The notes below the pieces were generated by a model. The model was not told where the DNA came from. It did no database searches and saw nothing but the letters and a program-made list of their open reading frames with translations. The position numbers and the translations under genes are program-made. Positions 33,469 through 44,363 of a stretch of DNA of 64,000 bases are shown here, piece by piece. Position 1 is the first letter of the stretch; each line of letters begins with the position of its first letter. Origin of the DNA: Lasiodiplodia sp. COLG20 (Eukaryota; Ascomycota; Dothideomycetes; Botryosphaeriales; Botryosphaeriaceae); contig VNWV01000007.1 in NCBI GenBank assembly GCA_009801085.1, positions 1,860,001 to 1,924,000 on the forward strand, in the 5' to 3' direction.

Positions 33469-35727
33469 TCAGAACCCAACCTTCTCCTCAAAGTACCTTC
33501 TCGCCGCCTCGGCTACGCCTTCCGGGAGCACGTACACAGGGTTGATCTTGCCAACACGGTCCTCCTCGTCCCAGACGCGGTCACTGTCCTCTGGCGCGTC
33601 CTCGGCCGCCCAGTAGAAGCCAGCATTGAGCGGTGCTGAAAAGCTGCTTCCGCTGTTGCTAGAGGAGGTGTTGGCCGTCTCAGGGGGGACGTATGTGTAG
33701 CGGTACTGACCAGCGCTGAGGCCGGAAAGGTTGTAGCAACTGTGGTAACCATCGACAGGCCTGTTTTGAAGATGAAGGAAAGAGGGGAGTGAATTAGCTT
33801 CCGTTATCTTCATGAGATAGATTTGCATGTTAGGGTGTTGCTAGGCTCGCATTGGCTCTGGAGGTAGTCGGCATGAGGGTTTGCTTCTGGTTGCCAACAA
33901 GCTGATGGCGTAACGCCCCTCACGCCCAGGGACAACTGAATTGACTCAAGTTCCTCGAAGCCATCGGAACATCGCCCGTAGCGATGTCACGATGAGATTG
34001 GAAAAAGGGCGGCAAAATGGAAGCAAGAAAAAGGAACACTCACTTTCCAGGTTTATCCCTCAAGCCACCATTCTTTCCCTGGCACGCGCATAGGATGTAA
34101 CGCACCATGCCCTCTCTGCTCCATAGGCCTTTGGTGACGCTCCTGTCCGTCGTTCCTGGAACTTGTAGCGCCGCCTCCACCAGCGCCCAACATCCGCCAA
34201 CCCAGTGGTTGTAACAACCATCGACCAGCTTGTTGGCGCGCCCGGCGAAGCCACCCTCGGGCGCCTGCTGCCGCGACGATAGCCAATGAATCAACGCTGA
34301 CAGGTCAAGGTGTCGGTTGAGCAGGTCAAATGGCGCACCCAGGATGCAGAGGCAAGCCAGTGCACAGAAAGCGTAGGCGCCATGGGCCTCATTGGTTGGG
34401 GCACCGCCAATGCCGCCTTCAAAGGTTTGGCCTGTGGGAGATCATCAGGGCTGTCTTTTTGTGGGTATACGGTGATTTGAACGGAGAACAATGAAGGAAA
34501 AGGCCAGAACTGAACTCACAACTTGATATCCACTCACGCAACCGGTCAGTGAAGGACGTGAGGCCGGCAGCACGGGCAGGTGCGTCCTGAGGCAGGTCGA
34601 GCGGGAGTTTGAGCAGGGATATGATGACCATAGCGCAGTACGCGCCGCTTGAGGGTTGGACAAGTCAGCATATACGCTCTGTTAAGGGACGGGGTTCTGA
34701 AGCATCGGTTTGTTTGCTCACCGCACATCTTCCTCGCCCCCATCGGCGACGGTAAAGCCACCGTCATTTTGTTTCATACGTCCAAGGAAGTGCCACCTGT
34801 GGGATAGGTTCAGTTCAGCCAGGTTCTACATGACAAATTCAGGGGCACGGACATGGCCTTGCGATCTATCAGGTCGTAAGCCTCCTCTCCGCCCACAATG
34901 ACGAGAGCGAGGACACTGGCATATGATCCTATGACATGGGGCGATTGGCCATGTCCTCCGCCAAAGCCACCAGTTGCGCTCTGCAGTGGCCGGTACATCT
35001 GAACAGCACTGTGACACATAGTTAGAGCTCTCAACGTAAGCAGGCCACAATGGATGTGGCAAAGTTTGACGCTGCCATGTCAAAATCAAAAGACAGGAGT
35101 GGTAAGTCTTGATCGCAGCGTAGAACAGCGCAGATGTAGACTACTTCCAGGAAGTAACTGTGTGAAGCACAAACAGGGATCTAATTCTCAGATGCCGGAA
35201 CAAACTCACCCTTCACGAAACTGGGATGTATCTTCTCCCAAAATGGCAATTGCGAAGAGACTCCAGTACGGGATCCACGGACGACTGGCATCCATCGCGA
35301 CAAAAGGTGCCGGATAATCAGCCAATCCATCAATGGCATACGCGAGATGCTCCTGACGGAGCAAATGCGGGATACCGTGCGAGTTGAGCTTGCGGCTGTA
35401 GGGGTTCCCGGTATGGTAAGGCAAGATCTTCTCCACGGTTTCTCGCTGGTCTTCTGAGGATTTCGTCTTCAACCCGTCGACCAGCGGCGGCAAGGCAGAG
35501 TACAAAGCGGGGACCTTTGGCTCTACGGAGAGGTCAACGAGGTCCGGCATAACCTCGCCCTTAGGAGAATCCTCCTCCATGTCTTCAAACTCGTCGTCGT
35601 CGGTGATTTCTTGCAAACGCGAAGACGAGTCGGACAGCAGCTCCTCCAGACGGTCGGACGGCGATGGTTGGGTGGGGTCAGGAGCTTGTGCGTGCTGGCG
35701 CGCGGACTGTTGCTGAGACTGCGACAT
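33469..35727 (-). CDS. RAM1: Protein farnesyltransferase beta subunit
   Basis: Six exons, 35727..35210, 35008..34853, 34796..34722, 34647..34520, 34431..34044 and 33760..33469, encode 518 residues. Alpha-alpha barrel repeats are clear: PYWSLFAIAILGED, SATGGFGGGHGQSPHVIGSYASVLAL, NDGGFTVADGGEEDVRGAYCAMVI and FEGGIGGAPTNEAHGAYAFCALACL. The zinc-site residues are Asp363 and Cys365 in KLVDGCYNHW, and His428 in GYHSCYNLSGLS. With the alpha subunit it transfers farnesyl to CaaX cysteines of Ras, Rho and mating pheromone. The N-terminal 75 residues are acidic/Gln-rich and disordered. Upstream in-frame ATGs at 35763 and 35820 exist but add leader-like sequence. The last intron (33761..34043) is long at 283 bp. 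Confidence 0.94.
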
Positions 35728-37809
35728 AGCGGAGGTTTTGAAGATCACTCTGCGCTTCCGCATGGATTGCAAGACAAAGAGGGTCCAAGGGTTGTCTTTG
35801 GAGCCTCTTTCTGAAAGCATACAACGAGGGGTTCCGGGGCAGCGTTGGCGAGCTCTGGTTTGTCACGAGCTCATTGTCAGCGCCCCGCGAATCGCTTTCG
35901 GCAAACGAGCAGCACGCAAACCGGGTGTAGGGACGACCCTCAGGCGGCAGCGCGTTCGAGGTTGACCGGCGAGTTGGACTTGAATGTGTATGTTCGCACG
36001 CGGTCGTGGAGCAATGATCTCACCGCGGGGCATCGGCGGCCGCGTGCGCGGAGCTCAAGTGCGCCGCTCAAGCTCTAGACGTCGCTTCCCTTCTTGCGCC
36101 TCTTCGCTCCAGGTAACAAAGGATTCCTCGCCGGCGGCTTCTTTGCTAACCCTCTCATCAAAGCACTAGATCACCTCGACCTCTCCGACGAGCGTCGCGA
36201 CAATTCCCTCGACGCCTGAAACACCTTCTCTCGAAACCGTAGCCGGTTAGCACCGCCGCGCCCATACATTCGAGCTCCGCTCCATGCTGCGGCACGTTTC
36301 CCGTCCCAGTTGTCGCTGTTCCTGCGCCATCGCGCACTCTTCCCACGGTCGAGGCCTCGTACATGTCCAATGAACGCGTCCGCGGTTCCGTTCGTCGCGC
36401 ATCCGCCGCCGTCACAAGATCTGCGTGCCGTATGGCCGCCTGCGTCCATACCAGTAGTCTCGAAGCGATGCTGGGGAAGGTATGATATTCATTGGCAGGG
36501 GACGGCAATCGCTGCAGCAGTCGACACTGGCGGCTCCGTGCCGTTACATGATTCGCACGCGGGCCTTGATGCCTGGCGGAAGCCACAGCAGACGGCATGA
36601 ATCTTGGCTCGCCTCCACGATCATGCGTGCTGGATATCGATAACGCGATGCACGTCGCCGACATGACGCTGGATGCGCCAGCGCCCTCGCGCTGATCTTG
36701 CGTGCGATGGGCTTGCGGTTTCAGCTCACCCGAAAATCGCGGCTGAGGTCTTCCCTCGAACTTCTACATCCTGATATTCACTATGCTATTATGTCTGACA
36801 AGGAACGGCCCGCAGTCCCAGCTCAGCACCGATTTGTTGGTAGCATGCTCGGAAATTATGGGGGGCCGTCTCTCGTGTATCACTGCATCGCCGGAAGCAA
36901 AGAGAATGCGTATTGCAGGATTGCAGTATACAGCTGCATCGGCTCAGCTACAAGGATAGCGCTCTCGCTGCAGACAGAGTGCATAGTCTGGATGCTGCAG
37001 GGTACGGCGTGACCTGATCTCAGGAACGGGTTGCATCTCCCGCTGAGATCATCCTCCGCATACGAGGATCCAAATTTGGCTTCATGTCTGACAAAGATTA
37101 CAGCCGCAACATAGCCCTCGGCGCGAACTTTTTTCGAGATGCTCCTTTTCTGAGCTGCTGTCAAGATCGACATATGCATGCCTGAGAGATCGAGCCAGAG
37201 CAAGACTGCCTGATCTGTTTACTGACGCGGTGGCAAATTCCCGTAATCGTTGCGACTCAGTCTCACTAAACGAGGTATCAAGGGCACACACTATCTCACA
37301 GCACGGCTCTTCGCTGTCTCGCAACTTTCACGAAGGATTCGCCATGAATCAGAATCATTAATCACGGTTAAGTCTGTACACACTAGATACGCGGAATTTT
37401 CATCCAAGCCTCTGAGAATGAGCCCTGACTCTTGTGTTGTCGAAGGCACTCATAGTTGATTGCAGAATAAGCTTTTTGAAGCAAAAATTCCTAAATCAAT
37501 ATCCTCCCTTCATTGGACACATATGATCGGCTGACCAACAGTCATACATTTGCTACTGTATTCTGGTTGGCTGCGATGTAATTGTCATCCTCAAATAACC
37601 TGCATTTGGCAACTTGATGCGGCCGATCTCGGATAAGGAAGAACAGTCATTCCTTTACTCCACCTTTGTGTGATTACCCCACATCATCTTCACCAGAGTC
37701 CTGCCTTCGCAATGCTCTTCTATACCTTCTTTGTGAAGATTTGGAGCTCACAACCGTCTTCACCCTCACCAGTTTTACTCATCTACATAAGCGTTTTGCC
37801 TGAGACATC
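35728..37809. other. Large divergent intergenic region
   Basis: This 2.1-kb region is GC-rich on the left and distinctly AT-richer from about 36,750 on. Only short, unsupported frames are present. It contains the promoters of the farnesyltransferase gene and the MCT-like gene. Confidence 0.45.
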
Positions 37810-40681
37810 ATGACCAGCTTACGGAATACCGAGACTCATCGGAGCCAAGTCACTTGGACAACCGCGACTGAAGAATCAGCAACGACGGCAGAGCGGCTAG
37901 GTAATCGCCGGGAGACCCTCCAAATGGAACAAGAAGCTCTGCCACAGACCGATGGTGGCAAGACTGCCTGGCTAGTCCTGGCCGCCTGTTCGCTGATACA
38001 AGTTCCCGTCTGGGGTACATCTCACTGAATGCTAGCAGAACCGTATCGTATCAGTTTTTATCCTAACCGCGATTATAGGTTTTTCTATAGCTTTCGGTAT
38101 CTTTCAAGAATACTACTCTACTGCTCCGGGCCTCGTTGGCGACAAGTCAAGTGTTGCCAATATTGGCACAGCTACAACTGTATGCTTGCCCAGCGATGTC
38201 TGGCTATTTGAACATCTCTATTTCGCTCAGCCCAAAAGAAAAAGAAATGAAAACCAGGATTGATTTTCCACAATGAGTATTTCAATCATACTCTACCTAT
38301 GACGGCGCGTTTGTCGTATCATTCTAGTCGTCGAACATACAGTGTCAAGTCACATGAGCATACGACTTTCTTCTTTTTTTTTTGCTTCATCCTACGAGGA
38401 AAAAATGAAACTGACGTATGACCTGTCTCAAAAAAAAGGGCATCCTCTACCTCTCCTCGCCGCTAACCTTCACGCTCCTCACGTTGTATCCGTCCCTACG
38501 CCACTGGTTTGGCCCCGTCGGTTTGCTCGTGCTCAGCGGGAGTTTTCTGGCGTCGGCGTTCGCGCGTCAGGTGTGGCAGCTGGTTGCGCTTCAAGGCGTC
38601 ATTGCGGGTCTGGGTGCGGGCCTGCTCTTCGCGCAGTCAACCCTGTGCCTGGATGAGCGGTTCGCGCGGCGCAAGGGGTTGGCGTACGGCATCATGTGGG
38701 CAGGCAAGAGCGCGACGGGCGTCGGCTTACCCTTTGCCATCTCGGGTGGGCTGGAGCGATTTGGCTACAAGGCCACGATGCTGGCTTGGACGGTTGCTGT
38801 GGTATGTTGACTAGTTCCTTCAGAGGATTCTTTGTTTTCTTCCTTCCACTTTTCCTTTGGTCATGTGTTTCACTACGCATCACTTAGTATACCGGCCACC
38901 TTTCTTTCTCAGCCTCTCAAGTCAACAGGTTGTTGAGGAGCGGTGAACTTAGCCTTCCATGCGAGACCGGCGGTTGGGATACGGCTCTTCTGGATCTTTG
39001 CCTGGCGTTTCTCGCCGCAGACTTGCTGAATGTTTACTTTGCTGCGCCCCAAAACATATTTCGCTAACCACACGTGGTAAACGCTGGTAGACTGCGATCA
39101 CGGCGCCGTTACTGTTCATCCTGCGCCCCCCGTGCCCTTCGACGGCGGCACAATCCTCCTCGTCGTCGTCATCGACGCCAAGCGGGACCAACTCAACGAC
39201 GACGACAACAACAACAACAGCCAACAGCCGCAGCACCGCCACCAGCACAGCCCGCAGGCCATCATCAGCATCAGGCCGCCAGCGCCGTCGACGCCTCGAC
39301 GCGCTCCCGCTGCTCCGCTCGCGCAGCTTCTGGGCGCTGCAGACGGGGAACGTGCTGCAGTCGCTGGGCTACTTCCTGCCCGCGGCGTACCTGCCCAGCT
39401 ACGCGACACAAGAGCTGGCACTGCCGCCGCGGACGGGCGCGCTGCTGCTCGCGCTGCTCAACGCCACGTCCGTCCCCGGCGGCATCCTTATCGGTGCCCT
39501 GTGCGACCGCGTGCGCGATGCCAAGGGGACGCGCCGCGTGCTGCTCGTGTCGGCCCTGCCCTCGGCGGGTGCGGTGCTCCTGTTTTGGGGGTTGGCGGGG
39601 CCCCGTGGTGGAGGTGGAAGTAGTAGTATCGACAGCACAGGTACGCATGCAGATGGTCCTACTTCTCCCCTAACTTTGCTCTTTTCTTTTCCTCTTTTGT
39701 TTATTTTTTCTGTCGAGCAGAGGCTCGCGTCAAAGCACTGCTAGCGTGGTGGCTTGCTACCAACAATAGTAGCGCCAGCGAGCGGGAAGTGCAGTGATAC
39801 TACTGCTAGCTCAGCCAGTAGTGTGGTGGGGCCAATACTGTCCAGTTCACCAGCTAACCACAGAGGTATTTTTCTGACCTGCTGTCTATTCTATAGGCAA
39901 AATCATGACTAGCGCTGTGAGCAGCACCAGCAGCGAAGCCGGAGCCACCTCCAACAACACACTACTCCTACCCGCGACTCCCGGCGGATCGTCGTCATCA
40001 TCGTCAGTCGCCCTCCTGGTCGTCTTCGCCCTCGCCTACGGCTTCTTCGCGGGCGGCTTCAGCAGCACGTGGGGCGGCGTGTTGCGCGAGCTCGAGCGCG
40101 AGAATCCGACGCTGGACACGGGCTTCGCCTTCGGCTTGCTGGCGGGTGGGCGCGGCGTCGGCAACGTGGTCAGCGGTCCGATCAGCGTCGCGCTCATTGC
40201 CTCGACTCGCGCACGAAGTGCTGCTGCCGTCAGTAGTGGTGATCATGGGCAGATGATGGGCAGCAGGAGCAGTGGTGGTGGCGAGAGTGGAGTGGTGGAG
40301 GTGGTCGGTGGTGGTCTTGCAGCCGCCGCCGGTGCGTACGGCAGCGCGTACGGGCCCATGATCCTGTACACGGGCATCTCGGCTCTGCTCGGAGCTTGGG
40401 GCTGGCTGTGCCAGCGCCCGTCTTCCTCCTCTTCCTCGTCTACTCTCGCTTTCCTGGATCCCTCGTCGTGGCGAAGGTGGTGCCAGCGCGCGGCATTGCT
40501 GTGCCGTCTGGCTGTCCCCGCGCCGCACTGGCGACGGCAACACCAGCGACCGTGGAATAGCAGCTGCGTCAGTGGTGGTGCGGGTGGAGGCAGCACTGAT
40601 GGTGGTGCTGCTCGCGGTGTCGTGCGTGCGGTTGTTGGAGCGTGGCGCCCGAGCACCGCTGCAGCGCCAGCTCGACAGTGA
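37810..40681 (+). CDS. Monocarboxylate transporter-like MFS protein with long introns
   Basis: Five exons, 37810..38014, 38079..38179, 38439..38801, 39091..39640 and 39897..40681, encode 667 residues. Joined sequence gives the MCT signatures GGKTAWLVLAACSLIQVPVWG-FSIAFGIFQEYYSTAPG, SSVANIGTATT-GILYLSSPL, CLDERFARRKGLAYGIMWAGKSATGVGLPF and ALCDRVRDAKGTRRVLL. Such fungal SLC16-like carriers move monocarboxylates or other small organics, and the substrate is unknown. Introns 2-4 are 259, 289 and 256 bp, against about 60 bp elsewhere in the window. The central loop is a Ser/Thr/Asn/Arg-rich insertion (SSSSSSTPSG, TTTTTTTANS). After the last helix (GPMILYTGISALLGAWGWLC) the frame runs on for about 85 Arg/Ser/Gly-rich residues of doubtful reality. 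Exon-intron structure is inferred from frame and splice signals. Confidence 0.75.
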
Positions 40682-43600
40682 TCCTCGCCGTTCCCACCCG
40701 CAGCTTTTCGGGTCCTGTCCCCGCTTGTGAGGCTGAGCGAGCATGGGGCACGCCTGACAAGGCAGCCATCAAGCAGAGTCCGAGCGTTTGACGACGTCGT
40801 CTCTCTCGTCACTCACGCACATACTCGCGCTCGCGCCCCCCGATGCTCCAACCCGCGCGTCCCCGAGCTTTGCCAGCCTTGCCGCGGACTGGCGCGCGCG
40901 TCCGCACCGCACGCACCACCACATCCACGCCCGTGACGCCAGCAGGACTGTGTGGGGAGGCAGAGAGTGGCGAGCGAGCGTTGTACGTGCGTAGACGGAA
41001 GCGGCACGCACCTTCATGCCATCTGCGCCTCTGCCAGTCGCACCGTGTGGAGACCGGGTAAGGGGAAGAAGGAGCAGAAAAAAAAAAGAGACATGTGGGT
41101 GGTGCGCTGGTGGTGCTGTGCTGTCGCAGTGACCGGTTAGCGGCCGGCCGGCCGGCAAAGTTTTCGTCTTATTTTCTTTTCTCTTACTCTTCTCCTATGC
41201 GAAGAAGGCAGCCGGAGGCGCCAGGCGAGGGCGGGCGGACTTTCCTTGACGTCGTGTCGAGCCGTCGGATCATGCGTTCTGGTAGCTGCGGCGGCCACGG
41301 CGGCATCGGCTGGGGTCGGAGGGAACGGTTGGAGGGAGGCCTTGTCGAAGAGCGGGTTGGCGTCGGGCGCATCGCTGGCAGCCATCGACAGGATCTCGCG
41401 CATGGCGAGACGTCCTCGGCCCCGCAGTCAAGATTGACGGTTGTTCCTGATGGGCTTAGGTTAAGAGTGGTACGGCTGGTCGATTGGACGCGCTGCTATT
41501 GTGGGGCCCTCCTACTTGTCGTATGTAGCTAAGCGCAGCTCAAACACGTAGGTACTTGTTTATGCTCGCCCAGAAAAATAAATCCGAACGCGTGATGAGT
41601 TGGGCTGAACTTCGGCTTTGAGTCCGTCGACAGCGGACAGGCCGGGAGAGCAGCGATTCATCGCGCGCGTCGTCGCCCAGCAACGGCGGGCGTGAAGACT
41701 GGAGTCTGGGAGAACAGCATGGCAGGCATCCGTGCTTCCTGCGCAGTCAATCACCCCTCCCTCCCACGTCGCCAGAAGACCCTGATTGCACGGGAAGAGA
41801 GGGTCGACAGGAGTCATGGCGGGGCGCCATTGCTACAACGCATCTCGTTCCAACGGGGTGGCAAAGGTGTCGAGGCCTGGAGCAGCAGACGGCTCGAGGA
41901 TGCTGCACGTTAAAGGGCTCCAAGCTCGGTGGGAGGCGTGACGCCTGCATGTTGACGAGATGATTGACCAGGCGACGCATCATCGAACAACAGCGCGCGC
42001 GAGAAAAAAGCGGGCTGCTCCGCCTGCTCCGGACGACCCCTCAGCGGGGCCACTGATGAAACGAATTTTCTTCTAGAACAATTGCCAGCTGGCCTGCGGC
42101 TCCACTCTGGCCACAGCGAATGGCACCGCAACGAACGCCGCCGTAATTTGCGCTAAGGGTCCTTATTTTGGCATCATCTGATAATTGATACGTAGCCGCC
42201 AATTGCGCAATTATCCTCGGCCAAACCCCAAACAATTGACTGCGTGAGGAGTCGACGGCCCGCGCCATGATTAATTGTTCGCAGCGAGCTCTGTGAACAG
42301 ACAAGCATCGCCTGGTAGCTTGTACGTGTGGGGATGAACCGGAGGGGGATTGTATAGGCGGGGACCGGGTGATGCACGTTGGTGGCGCCGGCACACCTGT
42401 CAATCTTGCTGCGATGCTGGCCGGGGGCCGGATGGCGAGAGGAGGCCAAGGGATGTATCAACTTGAGACATTGGATTCTTTGTACTCGTCCTCAACGCTC
42501 TCCTCGGCGGTGTGTGAGGTATCTCGAGGTACTGGACTTGTGCCCTTATCCCTTATCGAGGAGCGCTGGAATGGGAGCCAGATAAGGGATCAATGAGCTT
42601 ATTGGGGAATGCTGGGGTGCTGCCTGGAATCGTGCTGACGGCTCAGGCTACACAGTCGAAGCGCCCGATTCTATTGAATTCTAAACGTCACCACAGGCGC
42701 GTGGCTCTGTTTGCTGTGGCCGTGCGAGGTACCTCATGCTCATTTCACGCTCTCGTGCGAGCCATGAGCTACAAGACTTGCAGTATGCTGTGCGTGGCGA
42801 GAGCAGGACTCTTGCGCGCGCGCTCGCCCAGGGCAGCTAATGCAAGGGGACGCCGTCGGGAGAACCAGCGCGCTGGAGGAGGGGGCAGTCACGCGGCTCT
42901 CGTGGACATGAGAGGGACTGAGATGGTGCGCATCATATCTCCGCCTCTGGAGCGCGGGCGGGTTGCACGAAACGGGGCCAGCCGTGGAGAGAGCGTTGAG
43001 GGCGGCGATGGCAGGGGCGCAGATTCGACGCGCCTGGCTGCTTTGCTCTGCAGCAGCGTGAGGATGGCTGCAGCGCGAGCGGGCGCGATTCGCTGCGACT
43101 CAACGGCCATGGCGGACGGCGCACGCAAGCAAGGTGGTGGCACGCCGTCCAGCCAACCACGCAGGGCGAGTCGCCGTACCACATTGGGCAATACGAATGC
43201 ACACAATCATCTACCGTGTACGGCAGCTGCGGGCCGCCAGTCTCGCAGCTTGTGTCGGTGTCGGTATCGCTTCGCTACCGGGCCAGGCAAGGCAGAGGCA
43301 CGCACGCGGAGGCGCCGGCGACAAAGGGCGGTCTCGCGTGCTGCTGACGATGCGGCGCTGCTGTCTGTCTTCACGCATGCCTCGCCGCTGCCAGCACCCG
43401 CATGCCCGTCATATAACTGAAGGCCGCGAGCGCGTGTCACGGTGCCATCGCCGCGCCGCGGCGGACCTGTGCCTGAGCTGACGATCGCCGGCGAGAAGGA
43501 TCGTGAGGATGGGGTGGTGTCTGCAGGTGCAGGGAAGCAGCTGGTGAGGCTGTTCGCAGGCGCCTGGGTTGGATGGCGCGAGAGGGGCAGAGCCGATCGA

Positions 43601-44363
43601 GCGCGGCAGGCGGGTAAAAACCACGGAGCGGTTCGCGACGGCGCCAATCACACGCGCGCCCCGCGCCATTCGCACGCTGTTCACGACGGGCGCAGAAGGA
43701 CCGGTCGGCGCTGGCGGGCGATCGCTAGGCTGCTCTGGGCTGCCGGAGCCGTTCCGTCGACGGCGTTTTTCGTAGCGTGAGACACAGGCCCAGTGGGTGG
43801 AGGTGCAAGTGGGGGACGGCTGGGCGTGGCAGAGACAGGGCCCTGCTGGGTGCTGACCGGCCGGCGCGCAGCGATAGAGGCTGGTGCGAGAGCCGGGCCG
43901 CAAGCTGAGCGCTGTGCCGTCACCGTCAGCATGCCTGTCTGCCTGCCTGCCTCGCGCCGCTTTCGCCCTCGCCGCCGCCCGTCGCCGCGCTGCTCCGCGC
44001 GGGGAGGCTTCTTCAAGTTGCGGGAGCCCTGCGCATCATCCGGCAGAAAAGCAAGCAGGCTGCACGTCAAAGAGCTTGCGCACGACTCGCGGAGCCGTCA
44101 GTGTCGCAGCGCCCGCGCGGCGTGACCAGACCAAGGCGCACCGGACCCTCGCTCGCATCGGCGGCCAATCAGCGCCGCCGCGCCGCCAGGGTGCGTTCAC
44201 CGCTTCTTTATCCAAGTCGCCAGCCCCGGCGCGCGGCTTCCTTTCAACCAGCGTCGCCCGTCCCCCAATCTCACTGCCAGACAAAGCCGCCAAAGTGCGG
44301 TGTGAGAGGTGATCTTTGCAATTTCGCTGCTCCGCTCAGCTGAGTCTGCTCTCAATAATCGCG
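40682..44363. other. 3.7-kb gene-free region upstream of the Zn2Cys6 regulator
   Basis: This is the longest stretch without a supported gene. It is GC-rich and has many long arginine-rich frames on both strands (for example 42593-43420 plus) that lack domains and overlap one another. It is best read as extended regulatory or leader sequence for the transcription factor downstream. Confidence 0.5.

Noticed and set aside
38180..39896. The long introns of the MCT-like gene as members of one introner-like family.
   Set aside because: Comparing the three intron sequences by eye shows no shared blocks beyond splice signals.
42593..43420. Long plus-strand frame of 275 codons in the gene-free region.
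   Set aside because: It is Arg/Ala/Gly-rich, overlaps equally long frames on the other strand and has no recognisable motif, which is typical of GC-rich non-coding DNA.
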